NCBI GenBank assembly: GCA_017979445.1
Contig: CM030714.1
Span: forward strand, 45,833,220-45,897,219
Reading direction: 5' to 3'
DNA length: 64,000 nt
Source of the DNA: Akebia trifoliata
Taxonomy: Eukaryota > Streptophyta > Magnoliopsida > Ranunculales > Lardizabalaceae
Below the pieces are notes generated by a model. The model saw only the letters and a program-made list of their open reading frames with translations. It had not been told where the DNA came from and did no database searches. Below, in pieces: positions 34,331-47,060 of the stretch; within the stretch, counting starts at the first letter, position 1, and every line of letters begins with the position of its first letter. A program made the position numbers and the translations under genes.

Positions 34331-34440
34331 ACAAATCGTAAATCGTTGGCCGCAGATCTCTGGTCGTAGGTCGTAAATTGTTGGCCGTAGGTCACAAATC
34401 GCAGGTCGCAGCTGCAGAGAGAGAGAGAGAGAGATGAGTG
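34310..34440 (+). repeat. Degenerate 20-50 bp tandem repeat plus (GA)n
   Basis: Repeated GGCCGTAGGTCACAAATCG and GTAAATCGTTGG motifs, followed by (GA)8 at about 34418-34433. Confidence 0.6.
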
Positions 34441-35023
34441 GTGTCATTCGATGGTAGTCGGCGGTAGTTGCAGCCGTAGAGATGAGAGAGATAGAGACGA
34501 GAAAGGGTTAGGTTTGAAAAAAATTTACATTTTACTTTTATAAATACTATGTGGGTTCGGTTTTCGGTTTGATTCGATTATTTACAAACATGGAATCGAA
34601 AATTTAACCGAACTCATCGGTTGGTTCTTATTTTCTTTCATCCGAAATCAAATCGCACTTAATTAAAATCGAACTAACCCAATTCAAAATTCACGGATTA
34701 ATTCAATTCTCAATTTGAATCGAATTAAATTGCACCTCTAATAAATCATTGTGTGGCAAAACATTTGCAAATGTAAATTATTTGTAATGTACTAAGCAGT
34801 GCGTGGTGTCAAAGGGGGTGTACCAATTTCAAGATATAGACACATCTCAAATATTCACAAAAACATGACAGGCTAGATGCCATTTAGGTGGAGGATTCAT
34901 CCAAAATTTTGAAGCGGAGCAGTCGTTCCAAGAGTATGGGGCCAGCATTCCTTTAACAAAGACTAATCCAACTCATGGTCCCACAAACTTTTAGTCAATT
35001 CTAATGGACCTATCAATTTTTTA

Positions 35024-35268
35024 GGAGTCATGATAATATGACTCCCCACGTGGCATACTCAATCACGACTCCCTGACGTGGTTTTTGTCAAAATCATGGA
35101 TTTTATGCCTCAGGATACACAACTGCACATCCCCAAAAATCTGTGTAGTTGTGCATATAAGGATGTGCTGTTATGTATCCCGAGGCATAAAATTCATGGT
35201 TTTGGCACACCCCACATTAAAGAGTCGCGATTGAGTATACCACGTGGGGGAGTCATATTATTACCATT
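35024..35268. mobile_element. MITE with G-box inverted ends, copy 1
   Basis: About 40-bp terminal inverted repeats: the left end carries GATAATATGACTCCCC then ACGTGGCATACTCAATC; the right end is the near-exact reverse complement. It is flanked by the 9-bp direct repeat AATTTTTTA (35015-35023 and 35269-35277). The 9-bp duplication fits Mutator-like elements. It has no coding capacity. Copies 2 and 3 are at 39851-40081 and 58101-58296. Confidence 0.85.
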
Positions 35269-36609
35269 AATTTTTTAATCAGTTTGTTGATGATTTCCAC
35301 CATTTTATAAAAAAATAAATATTAAATTATTGTTTAACTCAATCTCAGCTGTAAGTAGAACCAAAGAAAATATCTTTATTAAAAGAGAACAAATTCCCTC
35401 CATGGATCAAACCTACAAGTTTCGAACATTCTTATCTGTCTTTCGTAAAGCAATAAGCTTTGGACACTCTTTCAAAAGACTCGGAGGATTATTGTACGGA
35501 AAGTTGTGATGTAGATGAGGTATTTTATTGTTAAATTCTCTTCTTTGATAGATTATGTTTTTTTTTCTTTAATTTTTTTTTAAAATATAAATAAAATAAA
35601 GGGATCGATACTTTAGGAAGTGACACCCCTCAGATTTTGATGAGTATTTGAGACACCAATGTTTTCAAACTGATAAAATACCCGTTGATCGTGGTGTTCT
35701 TTTAAGAGATTCATAAAATGACTTAAATGCCTTGATTTCAAAATCCTCCTTGTTCAACTTTAAGTGTTATAATCTTTAACCTTATCTTCATGATAACGAT
35801 TTTCTCTCCTTTGACCTTCAATCCTTCAACAAAAAAAAATAAAATAGGATTCTTGGGGAATTGATTGCAACTAATGGACTTTTCAGTGTGTTTGGATTGA
35901 GAGAAACAAAGTGGAAAAAAAAAAGTTAGTTTCTCTCCACTTCTCTAGTTTGGATTGTTAAAGTGGGGGGTGAAAAGAAAAAAAGTGAAGAGAAAAATGA
36001 ATCAATTTTTTTTTTCTCCTCAAATCGGAGAGAAAAAGAAAAGTTCATGAGGATAAAAATATTTAAAATTATAATTCTACCCTTTTTTCTCTCCGAACTT
36101 ATGTTGTTGTATTGTTAAATTAAACACGATGGAGAGAAACAATATTTCTTTTATTTTATTTTCTTTAAATGAATTTCTTCTCTTCATTTCTCTCAATCCA
36201 AACACACCATTAGTGAGAAAATTTGTAAGGCTTTTGGTGAGAGGTTGAAAATGAGAGTCTAAATCGATGGAGGAGTTTGAGGATGAACAAATATATCGAT
36301 TTAGCTAGTAGTTGAAGAGGGTATTTAGATCATTTTATATAAGTCCCTCATAGATGACTACAGTCAAGGGTGTCTTAGTTGGAAAATTGTGGAAAAACAA
36401 AGAAGATAAACATATACATTAAAAAAAAATAATAATAATAAAATAAAAAGGCAAAATAAAATAACATAAGGTGTAAAAATATGTCAGCATCTCATAATTG
36501 TATACCTCCTAATGTCATAGACCCATTTTTGAGTGGATGTATTAACGTTATCAGCCATTGATTTGGTCATTTTCTTGGTATTTAAACCTAATGTCTACAT
36601 ATAACTAAC

Positions 36610-36800
36610 CAAGCCATTATATGCACATAGGCCCATCAAGAAAGGTAGGTCAAGTGATCGAAACCCCACAAAGGTATGCATTCTTTGGACTCACGGTCAG
36701 TTGACCCTTGACTCAACCTATTGCACTTAGGACTTTTCAAGGGGGAGGTGCATGTGACCGTGGGATTAGCCCAACCTGAAGGGTGGGGATACCATAAAAT
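36610..36800 (+). mobile_element. SINE copy, 5' truncated
   Basis: B-box-like GTGATCGAAACCCC at about 36653, then the same body as the SINE at 30812-31057, ending GGGTGGGGATACC before an (AAAT)-rich tail. No A box is visible. Confidence 0.6.
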
Positions 36801-37056
36801 AAAATAAAGAAGATAGAGAGATAGACTGAACCATGGAGGAGGATTCAAAAGATTAGGCCACAAAGGCATATTTCAGGTAGACACATCAAACGTTTTATGT
36901 CTCATAGGATATCAAATTTTTCCTCTAAATAAAGGAAGAAAAATAGGATTTTAGGATCAGGTGTGGTTTATGGCTTTATACATGCGGGGTATATGTAATT
37001 GCTTTATGCCAAATTATTGCATCTGATCACAATTCACACTTTGTACCCTAATAACA

Positions 37057-37060
<4 letters not shown>

Positions 37061-37089
<29 letters not shown>
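37061..37089 (+). repeat. (CT)n microsatellite
   Basis: About 14 CT units followed by CCAATC. Confidence 0.9.
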
Positions 37090-37091
<2 letters not shown>

Positions 37092-37199
37092 ATCAGTCCG
37101 GCTTTTTTTTTTTTCCTTTACTAAAGAGGACATCATAATTATGAGTTTGATAAATCGCCTTTACGAATATTGATTTCTCAGTATCGGACAATCACTTAT

Positions 37200-38270
37200 T
37201 CAAAAACTTTGTAATGGGTGCTAATGATTTTTCCATCTCATAATTTTTTGTTTTTGGTTCCACTAGCCCTACAAGGGTATTTTAGTTTATGTTCAATAGG
37301 AATTGAACAATCATATTTGATCAAATACCTAACAATAAACTCCTATGATCCTTTCATAATCATATTTTTGAACGAGTTTTTGGATGGCAAGCCTAGAAGT
37401 GTTATCTTATGAATAATATCAATATTGACAATACTGATGATGGGAATGATGAACTTGATATGATGAAGTTATAAAAATGTGCAAATTATGTATATGACGC
37501 TAAAAATAGATTGAATTGATATCATCCTTCAATTTAAATTAGCAAAACCTAATAGTGAACTATTTGTCTAGGAATTGTGAAAGACGTTTCACTAAAAATA
37601 TTTTGTTATGGATTCGACTCATATTCTCCAAAATGTGGCTCCTATTCTAATAGTTCTAAATAAACCAAATACATGCATTAATATTTGAAGGCTTCTTTTT
37701 CCACAACAACAAAATCACTTCTTTGTTCTTTCATTCTTTCATAAATTGGAAGATTTCACTTGAAAAAGAAATGTTACATACTAAAGGATTTGGGTCGTTA
37801 ACAATGGGTTTTAATGCATGAGATCTCGTATACTTACTAATAAGGTTTCTATCAATTAATATTACAAAGAAGAAATCCATTATACACTTTAATACAATTA
37901 GATTTGCTCTATATATAGACAAAATTGAGATTTGCAATTCCATGTAAGAACGATCATGGTCAAGGAATCCTTTTCTTTCAAATAGGAAGAGTTGTTGCAC
38001 AAAATGTAATTTTAAATAATTGCCTCATAGATCCTATATCTATCTATATAAAGAAGAAATCATGCAAGGAAGAGATTCTTATTGGTATGAAGGATACTTC
38101 GAATGTGGAACAAGCATGAAGAAATCAATGATATATATATTTTCTTATCATTTCAGTTTTTCTAATTTATTAATCATCGAGATCTTTAGTCTCTACCCAA
38201 ACTCGATAAAAAATAAATTGGATCAATTCTTATGGATTCGTTGAAAATGATTTTGATCTAGGTAATGGCA
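37200..38270 (+). pseudogene. ycf2: Plastid-derived (NUPT) ycf2 fragment, left copy
   Basis: Pieces of the plastid Ycf2 protein are recognisable in order across several frames: SIGIEQSYLIKYL (equivalent to the Walker A region), DPFIIIFLNEFLDGKP, then EKEMLHTKGFGSLTMGFNA, SINITKKKSIIHFNTIRFAL, then [37 protein letters not shown] and VENDFDLG. Frames change and stops are frequent, so it encodes nothing. Divergence from ycf2 is large, implying an old transfer to the nucleus. The same fragment lies inverted at 41930-42995. Confidence 0.8.
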
Positions 38271-39026
38271 AATGAGTTTCTTAAACTTGATTTTTTCATG
38301 ATTGCAATGAACCCTATTAATTGCGGGAAAAAAAATCCTAGAAAGATGATTTGATTCAGTGAAGAAGCCAAACTTATGGGCAAAACCCTAAATGATGAAT
38401 TGATTCAATGGAGAAAACTAAAACTCAACACCTTGATACTGATTAAAAGAAAAAAAATCTTTACACCGTGATCATACCCATTTAAATCTTCATTTTTTTA
38501 ATCTAACGACATTTCATTAATTTGTCTTGGATTATTAATGTCATTTCATCTCATATTCAAGGGCATGTGAGACTTCTCACAAACTACATTTAAACTAGCC
38601 TCTAGTCAACAACAATCAGATTTGACCAAAGACACTAAACATCACCTACATTTAGGTCAGTCACGTCGTTTACTGTTGAGTTGAGGGTCATTAGACCATA
38701 CTATCACTAGAAGACTATAACATAAATTTTGTTTCCCCTCATGTTTGATAAAAAATTGCTATTGATGTTGAGCATCGTCTTGTATGCTAGTTTTATGGAC
38801 TTTCTATTGGGATTGAGTTTTCTTGTGAAAGTGATTTTCTAGTTATATTAGGATAGTGGTAACCAACCACTATCCCATTGGGTTTAGAACACACTCCATC
38901 TCTAATTTGAATCCTAATTGAGCTTTAATCTTCACTCTTATATATTTGGGTATTGGGCTGTACTCTATACTAAGTCAATTCTTCTAGGGTTTTGAGAGAG
39001 AAATAGAGAGGCTAAGGGCTTACAAG

Positions 39027-39254
39027 CATGGTTTTTAAACTCGGTATCGCATCTCGTCTCGTTCAGCTCTGATACCGAGTCGTCTCGGACGAGTTTTCTG
39101 ATATGTTTGAGACATCTCGTGAGATAACTCAAAAAATTGAACGTGAGACATAAGACTCGGTCAAAAAATGACTTTGTGAGTTGGTCTCGTTCTACTCTGG
39201 CACCGAGTTAACTCGGGCGATACGTCTCGGTCTCGGACAAGTTTAAAAACCATG
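39027..39254. mobile_element. hAT-like MITE
   Basis: Ends CATGGTTTTTAAACTCGG and, inverted, CATGGTTTTTAAACTTG. Flanked by CTTACAAG (39019-39026) and TTTACAAG (39255-39262), an 8-bp target duplication with one change, as expected for hAT elements. The interior is rich in GTCTCG and CGAGT motifs. 228 bp, non-coding. Confidence 0.8.
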
Positions 39255-39850
39255 TTTACAAGGGTTTCAGAACTTAGGTTTGGGATTAAAATCTTGAGTG
39301 GTTGTTTTTGATATTATTCTACTTTGAATTCTTAGTGAAAGATTTTGATGTTTTTTGGTTTGTTTCTTTATTTTCTTTGTTGTTTTCTTCATAATCTTAT
39401 TGAAAAGGAATCTCTAAATTCAAAACAATTGGTAATAGAAAAATCAGATTCGTATGGAGAGATCAATTATTTTTAGAGATTGCTTTCTATTTTTTGTGTA
39501 GAAATGCACCAAGTGTGTGGTGCCAATCAAAGCTCTCTCGATTTTATTTATTTATTTTTATAGCTAGATTTTAATTCTTTGGCTTTAAGATTCCTTGTGA
39601 GCCTAATCATAATTCTAAAAAACTACTAGAAATGTTTGAATCACTTTTATAATTAATGTTGAGATTATAATTTGAGCTGAACCTTGGTAATATATGAGAA
39701 GTCTGTTTAATCTTTAATTGGGGTGTGATAAATAATGAGAGCTGCTTTTTGGCACCCAAACTTTTACTTGTTACGAGCTTGATTGAGGTGCCAATAGCAT
39801 TATGACAGCTCTCTAAAGTCAAGAGGCAATATTGAGCTTGATTGGAAATA

Positions 39851-40081
39851 GAGTCGTGATAAGTTGACTACCCCACGTAGCACACTCAATCAACTCTCTT
39901 GATGTGACAAGTTCAAGAATCGTAGATGTATATGCCTGGGGATACATGGTTCCCTCGGGATTCACTTTTATGGGGAAGTGAAGTTGTGTAAACCGAGGTG
40001 TACAAACCTATGATCCCGAACATGTCACGTCAAGAAAGTTGATTGAGTGTGCCACGTGGGGTAGTCAGATTATCACAATTC
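39851..40081. mobile_element. MITE with G-box inverted ends, copy 2
   Basis: Left end GAGTCGTGATAAGTTGACTA then CCCCACGTAGCACACTCAATC; the right end reads, inverted, GAATTGTGATAATCTGACTA then CCCCACGTGGCACACTCAATC. It also shares CATGTCACGTCAAG near the right side with copy 3. The 9-bp flanks do not match convincingly. Confidence 0.8.
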
Positions 40082-40968
40082 TATACAATATATCAAGCAG
40101 GTCAGGGAAATAAAATTGTTGAGCCTCTCCTCCACTATGTCATAATGCGCAATACATGACTATCCAGGACAGTCGTTTTAAAAAGATTCGGATTTAATTT
40201 GTGACTGACGATAAATGTCGGCTAAAATGACTATTTTAGACAATCGGTAAAAATGACTGTTAATGATAGTCGTTTTTTTCTGGATTTATAATAAAAAAAA
40301 TCTTATTTTTCTAGATTTATAATTTGAAAAAGAGATCATTACATTCAAGTGGCTCAAAAATTTAGTACAAGAAAATAACTAAAATACGAGATTCATCACC
40401 GAAACATTCAATCAATACAATTAATAATGGAGAAGTGAATGACATTTTCATCCCCAATCATTTTTGAATTAAATTTACCATAGTTTTCCATTCTAGTGTT
40501 CTACGAATATCCCTATATGGTCATCTTTGGTTTCAATCATTCATTAAAAAACTAAAAGAAATAACATTAAATACAGTAGATTAATTCATTAGTTGGGCTT
40601 CATCATTAATCAGTACTCTGAGAGCAGCCGTTACCTGCAATTCAGAATTACAAAAATGACTATAACAATGATCCATGGAAAGTTTACTTATTCATAGTGG
40701 TTATAAGGATTAAAAGGGCACGTTAGCCCAACTAAAGTCATCATCATCAAAGCTTATACCACAAAATTGAGGTCGGCTAAGTTTGCAAAACTAAATAGTG
40801 AAAATATTGTGAACCTAGAAGTTGTGTCTACATAATATAATTAAATTTACCTGAAGAATTGAATTTTATTTTCATTAAGAAAAAAGAAAATTGAGAAACT
40901 TAGGGATGTATTTTATTTACTGCTAAGGGATTGAGGACATTGTGAACTCTGGGTATTGATGTCTGACA

Positions 40969-41616
40969 ATGGACACCCCATGTGATTCTGCTGGAAATTA
41001 TTATTGAGAGTTCAATTTAAAGTCTCAATATCATAATTTTAATGTGATAAATAGTTAGCAAATAAGAAACATTGAATGGATCTCTTTCAGCTTCTAATTC
41101 AATAATTTGCTAATCATTTATTACATTAAAATTATGATATTGAGACTTTAAATTGAACTTCAGAAACATTGAATGGATCTCTTTCAACTTCTAATTCAAT
41201 AATTTTTTGAAAGGATGTCATAGTGAAGGTGCATGTATTTGGCTGAGTCACACAATGGTGACAAATGTATCAGACCATGTACCATTGGAGCAGAATTCAT
41301 AACTATCCAATAATGGTTACAGAGTAACCACTTATGGAATTTCAAATTTAATGAATGACATGCATCATCAATTCGTACAAACTCACGATGCGGTACTGAT
41401 TATCTACTCGTAATTTCTTTTTCTGTGTATTTCTTTCTCTAAATGATGAGTGAGAGCCAAAAACCTCTTATATCTTCCCAATGAAAAAAAATTGATACAA
41501 ACTGGACGAACCCGATGTATGGTAGTCTGTATTGTTTGTGGAGAATGTTCCTTTTTTCACTTGTGTGTCTAAAATATAGACAATTATTAATTTCCTGCAG
41601 AATCACATGGGGTGTC
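40969..41616. repeat. Inner fold-back element
   Basis: Outer inverted repeat: GACACCCCATGTGATTCTGC near 40971 and its complement at 41597-41616. A second inverted repeat inside is 41010-41063 against 41105-41158: 54-bp arms with three mismatches. A direct repeat of GAAACATTGAATGGATCTCT occurs at 41066 and 41163. Together with the large arms this forms a multi-level hairpin. Confidence 0.8.
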
Positions 41617-41929
41617 TAAATATAGTTTGTGAGAAGTCTCAAATACCCTTGAATATAAGATGAAATGACATTAATAATCCAAGACAAATTAATGAAATGT
41701 CGTTAGATTAAAAAAATGAAGATTAAAATAGGTATGATCACAGTGTAAAGATTTTTTTTTTTCTTTTAATCAGCATCAAGGTGTAGAGTTTTAGTTTTTC
41801 ATTTAGGGTTTTGCTCATAAGTTTGGCTTCTTCACTGAATCAAATCATCTTTATAGGATTTTTTTTTCACAATTAACAGCGTTCATTGCAATCGTGAAAA
41901 AATCAAGTTTAAAAATCTCATTTGTCATT

Positions 41930-42995
41930 AACTAGATCAAAATCATTTTCAATGAATTCATAAGAATTGATCCAATTTATTTTTTATCGAGTTCGGGTAG
42001 AAACCAAAGATCTCGATGATTAATCCATCAGAAAAACTCAAATGATAAGGAAATATATATCATTGATTTCTTCATGCTTGTCCCATGTTCGAAGTATCCT
42101 TCATACTATTAAGAATCTCTTCCTTGTATGATTTCTTCTTTATATAGATAGATATAGGATTTATGAGGCAATTAATTAAAATTACATTTTGTGCAATAAC
42201 TCTTCCTATTCGAAAGAAAAGGATCCCTTGATCATGTATCGCTCTTACATGGAATTGCAAATCTCAAGTTTGTCTATATAGAGGAGATCTAATTGTATTA
42301 AAGTTTATAATGGATTTCTTCTTTGTAATATTAATTGATAGAACCCTCATAAGTACTACGAGATCTCATGCATTAAAACCCATGGTTAACAACCCAAATC
42401 CATTAGTATGCAACATTTTCTTTTTCAAGTGAAATCTCCCAATTTATGAAAGAACGAATAAGTGATTTCGTTATTGTGGAAAAAGAAGCTTTTGGATGGT
42501 AATGCATGTATTTGGTTTATTTAGAACTATTAGAATAGGAACCACATTTTGGAGAATAGGAGTTGAATCAATAACAAAAATATTTTTAGTGAAACATCTT
42601 TCACAATCCCTGGACAGATAGATCATTATTAGACTAAGTGATAAGTAATTTCACTCATTCACATACGGATCATATTTGGAATCCATTTTATCCCAAGAGA
42701 CATTGTTTTTGCTAATTCGAATTGAAGGGTGATATCAATTTAATCTATTTTTAGTGTCATATACATAGCACATTTTTATAACCTCATATCAAGTTCATCA
42801 TTCCCATCGTAAGTATTGTCAATATCGATATTATTCATAAGATAACACTTTTAGGCTTGTCGCCCAAAAACTTGTTCGAAAATATGGTTATGAAAGAATC
42901 ATCGGAGTTTGTTGTTAGGTATTTTACCAAATATGATTGTCCAATTCCTATTGACCATAAACTAAAATACCCTTGTAGGGCTAGTGAGTTAAAAA
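41930..42995 (-). pseudogene. ycf2: Plastid-derived (NUPT) ycf2 fragment, right copy (inverted)
   Basis: The minus-strand 62-codon frame at 42072-42260 reads [18 protein letters not shown] and [13 protein letters not shown], as in plastid Ycf2. Further pieces matching the left copy continue to about 42995. Frame breaks are at partly different positions from the left copy, so the two have decayed independently after duplication. Confidence 0.8.
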
Positions 42996-43430
42996 AAAAA
43001 AAAAAAAAAATTTCGAGATGGAAAATTTATTAGTACCATACAAGATTTGTGAATAAGTGATTGTCTGATAATGAAAAATTAATATCTGTCTTTTTTGCAA
43101 ACATGATCTATTAAACTCATAATTAAGAAGTCCTCTTTATTAAAGGAAAAAAAAAGCTTCCACTTTATTAAAGGAAAAAAGTCGGACTGGTTGGAAAAGT
43201 CCTTTTTATTAAAGGAAAAAAAAGTTGGACTGGATGGAAAAGTCCTCTTACATCCTCTTTATTAAAGGGGAAAAAAAAACGTTTGATGTGTCTACCTGAA
43301 ATATGCCTTTGTGGCCTAATCTTTTGAATCCTCCTCCATAGTTCAGTCTCTCTCTTTCCCTTTTTTTTTTTTTTTTTTTTTTTATCGGATTGCCACCCCT
43401 CCGGTGGGACTAATCCCATGGTCACCCGCA

Positions 43431-43454
43431 CCCCCCCCCCCCCCCCCCCCCCCC
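43431..43454 (+). repeat. Run of 24 C
   Basis: An uninterrupted C homopolymer directly after a SINE fragment. Rare in an AT-rich plant sequence; it may mark a sequencing or assembly problem. Confidence 0.9.
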
Positions 43455-44063
43455 TTAATTATGAGGGTAATATAGATGTAATCTCTGAGTATTGGGGAAT
43501 ATTTAAGATAGTCCTGTTTTCCAACAACACCACCCTTTACTGTAGTGGTCTAGGAGGGACTTACATAAAATGGTCTAAATACCCTCTTCAACTACTAGCA
43601 AAATCGATATATTTGATCATCCTCAAACTCCTCCATCGATTTAGCCCCTCATTTTCAACCTCACCAAAAAAATCTTATAAATTTTCTCACTAATAGTGTG
43701 TTTGGATTGAGAGAAATGAAGAGAAAAAAATCATTAAGATAGAATAAATATTGTTTCTCTCCATTGTTTTTTATTTAATAGTACAAGAACATAAGGTTGG
43801 AGAGAAAAAAAAGGGTAAAATTATAATTTTAAATAATTTTATCCTAATGAACTTTTCTTTTTCTCTCAGAATTTGGGGGAAAAAAATTGATTCATTTTTC
43901 TCTTCACTTTTTTTCTTTTCACTCCCTCACTTAACAATCCAAACACTAGTGGTGGAGAGAAACTCACTTATTTTTTCTTTTCTTATCACTTTGTTCCTCT
44001 CAATCCAAACACACTGAAAAGTCCATTAGTGGCAATCAATTCCCCAAGAATCCTATTTTATTT

Positions 44064-45299
44064 GGACAATTTTATAAATAGAAGACAACGTTTAAAGAGT
44101 ACATTCCATCTAATTGATTTAAAGTCTTCAAACTCCTTAGATGTGGAAGTAATCTCCAAAGAAGCACTACCCAAGTCCCAAGTCCCAAGTCCCAAGTCCC
44201 ATCTCCTTGTGAGTTGTAGTAGTTTTATTTTTTTATTTTCCTTCTTAACGTTTATTCTAATCAATTTTAGTTTGGTTTTATTGATAGAAAGAGATCTCAA
44301 AACATCCACTCCAGGGCAACACAAGAGTATGTGATAATATTTCAATTTCTTCCTTTGTTTTTTGGGTTTTTGATGTTGCCTTTATATCCCTAATGCACTA
44401 ACCATAGCTCTAATCTCATCAGCTCATGTTATTCTAAGAACTTTTTATTTATTTATTTTTTACTCAATTTTTCAAATTTATCTCATCAGCTCATGTTATT
44501 ATAAGAACTTTTTTATTTTCAAACTTATCTCATCAGCTCATGTTATTATATCTCAACAAAAAGAAATCCAATAACCAATACACCGATGAACAAAACAACG
44601 ACATAGTACCAATTTAACTCCAGCAATTAAAATTCCTCGTTACTCTCCATGAGTATGATTCCACTCCTTATTTTCATCAAATTATTCTTTTTATTTTTTG
44701 TCAGGCTTTTTTGTCTTCTAGATATAATCACTCGAAAAAAAAAAAAAAAAAGTAGCCCTCCATAAGGATAAAATAGGTTGAAGGAAATCCTTGACTCCTT
44801 TTATGAGGTACAACTTACGAATTTAAAAAAAAAATTGGTATTTTCTTTTGGAATATAGTACAACAAACAACTTGGTCCCGAAGTAAATTCTTTGAACTAA
44901 ATAAATCCTATGTCCATAATCAAATCATGTAGATTATTCTCCTTGTCAAATGATCTCCTATTTCAATAAAAGTATGAAAAATGAGACCATATTCTTGAAC
45001 AGAGGATAGACAAGTGGTTGATGTATCACATAAACATTTGTGTAGGATAGGGCTGTTAATAAATTGGTTTCACATAGAACCTTGATTCTTCTATATAGCT
45101 AATCCTTCAAGAGTGAGTTTGGATTCGAATTAGATCCCTCAACTTATCAGATCATCTTCTTATTGTATCTCAATATTTCGATCCAAATCCGGTCCAATGA
45201 TAACTGAGTCAAGTTTGGATTAGATCAAATCTGATTAGATATTTGGGAACAAAACATGGTTGATCCATACCCGAACCAATGCGTTTTTAGATCAAATCC
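44064..45299. other. Non-coding region with short tandem repeats
   Basis: Contains CCCAAGT x4 (about 44170-44200) and three copies of CTCATCAGCTCATGTTATT (44416-44550, about 65 bp apart). No gene seen. Confidence 0.6.
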
Positions 45300-46870
45300 T
45301 TAAAAAAAACCAAAAACCTCAATCCAGACTCTTAAGTTATCAGACCCTAGCAGATTAGATTTTGGGTATGACATGATACATAAACAATGCTTGTTACAAG
45401 GTGTTAACTTGGCTACGTTGGTAGGGTTCGTAGAGTTTTTTTCTTTTTCGGAATCGGCAAGCTTGGTGTAAAGGGACCCCACCCTTCCGGAATTACCGAT
45501 TGAATCCCTCCCATTAAAACCGAACCCAGCCCCTGACCATACATATTCATCTGTGTTGATTTTCATCACTACTTAAAGGGTTATCCATAAGAAAGATTTT
45601 CTTGGACGGTTAACCTGATTGCATTTACTATTTCATCGATATAAAACTTCAATATCTCTGCTACTTAAATCCTTTCGGATGTCAAATCCATAAAAAACCA
45701 CTCAGATGTCTTCTAAAATAACCTGAAATAGATATCTCTTCTGCGTCATCTTATCATCGAAGAAGTGTCTATTTCGTTACCTCTAAATGTGATAAAAATA
45801 ATAAGCTGAAAATGTAAAGCAAAACATTTCATGGTATATAGAAGTCAACAACATCTTCTTGGAAATAAACTACGCATCTTCTAAGGAAAAACCAACCCAG
45901 TGACTCCATATGGACTCATTAAGCACAACTTTCCAGACAAGCTTCATAAGGCCTTTATTCAAATCCCTGAACTCTTCCATTAAGTATTCTCGGGTTATTA
46001 TTTTGTTGGTGGAAACTTTGTATAGAGTTCAAGGGCTTCTTTTTCGAAGAGTTAGTTTATAGATGCAAGTTTTGTTGTGGTCTAGTTAGTTCTTGTTTTG
46101 TTGTGAGGTTGGTCACCTCGACCGCCTTTGTACTTTCTCTACTCTTTGAATATATAACTGAATACCACTAGGGACTGACTTATTGAGCTCCAAACAACCT
46201 GCAAAAGATAACATATGAGATTTCTATAGTTGACACAAAGGATTAAACATCCTAGAGGAAACTGGAGAAAGACCAAGATAAGATAGGAAGGCTCCCTCAT
46301 TGAGATTTACGTCTTTATTGTAACAAGAGTCACTAAAATAGCTCTATTTTTTTCAATGTTTGCATGAAGCTAAGACATTGGAAAACACAACCAAAAGATT
46401 ATGCGGACTTGAACCATACAATTCTTTATTTTTGCAGAAAACTAGAACATCATGGGCAAAAAAGTAAATGGAAAATAGGAGGAATTCCTAACTTATGAGG
46501 GACACGAATAGCATCACTAAAGATCTTCTCTAAGATACAAAAGAAAGCTTCCATAACACCAGTGAATAAATATGGAGCAAAAGATCCCCTTACTGAAGCC
46601 CACCGTAAGACAAAAAAAAAAAAAAAAAAACAATGATTAGATTCATTAATATTAACTGAAAATTTAGGAGTAGCGATACCCTCCATAACCCAAGTATCCA
46701 AGAACGACTGCGTTCAATTTGGAAAAGTAGAGACTCTAGAAAATCCCAACGAACTTTATACAAGAGCTTACAAAAAGATATTGGCCTAAATTTAACGAAA
46801 GAAGATGCATTAGAATCTTTTGAGATTAGGGAGATAAATTTGGCATGACTTTATTAAGTAGTTTCCCATG
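45300..46870 (-). pseudogene. L1-type LINE relic 2
   Basis: Minus strand. A frame at 46701-46450 has WVMEGIATPKFSVNIN and SPYLFT-like APYLFTGVMEAF followed by IPPIFHLLF, the RT fingers/palm region. Farther down, at 45569-45300, KINTDEYVWSGAGFGF resembles the start of the RNase H domain of plant LINEs. Frames are broken. RT here lies beyond the RNase H of relic 1, so this is a separate element. Confidence 0.65.
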
Positions 46871-47060
46871 GTGAAAAAAATTCTTCATTGTCCAAAAAAA
46901 ATTCTGCACAAAAGCCATCCAGACAATTGCTTTACATCTAGGAGAACCGAATATCACATTTTTTATCTTTTCCTGAGAATAGGATTTGATAGAAAATGTC
47001 ATTGCTCTTCAGAGATAAAGTTTATGAAAGGAATACTACAGCAAGAGACAGATGAAATTA

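Larger units (their letters stand above)
35838..38592 (+). repeat. Left arm of a large inverted repeat
   Basis: It matches the reverse complement of 41617-44063 over most of its length. The outer border is at AAATAAAATAGGATTCTTGG (35838-35857) and the inner border at CTTCTCACAAACTACATTTA (38573-38592). Contents: TTTGGATTGAGAGAAA sequence (35890-36200), a SINE copy (36610-36800), (CT)n (37061-37089) and a ycf2 fragment (37200-38270). Identity is high but with many small differences. Confidence 0.85.
38593..40968. other. Sequence inserted between the arms of the inverted repeat
   Basis: About 2.4 kb present on the left side only: the right arm runs on without it into the sequence that resumes at 40969 (GACACCCCATGTGATTCTGC). 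It contains two MITEs (39027-39254 and 39851-40081) and no recognisable gene. No target duplication could be defined. Confidence 0.5.
41617..44063 (-). repeat. Right arm of the large inverted repeat
   Basis: Reverse complement of 35838-38592 in order. It differs by short tandem copies of CCTCTTTATTAAAGGAAAAA (43132-43265), by reduction of the SINE to a fragment (43385-43430) and by a run of 24 C (43431-43454). The frames in the arm are decayed ycf2 or low-complexity. Confidence 0.85.

Noticed and set aside
37731..38000. Minus-strand 89-residue frame
   Set aside because: Antisense shadow of the ycf2-derived fragment.
37200..38270. Functional plastid gene or plastid contig
   Set aside because: The flanks are nuclear repeats (SINE, MITE, LINE) and the frame is broken, so it is a nuclear copy.
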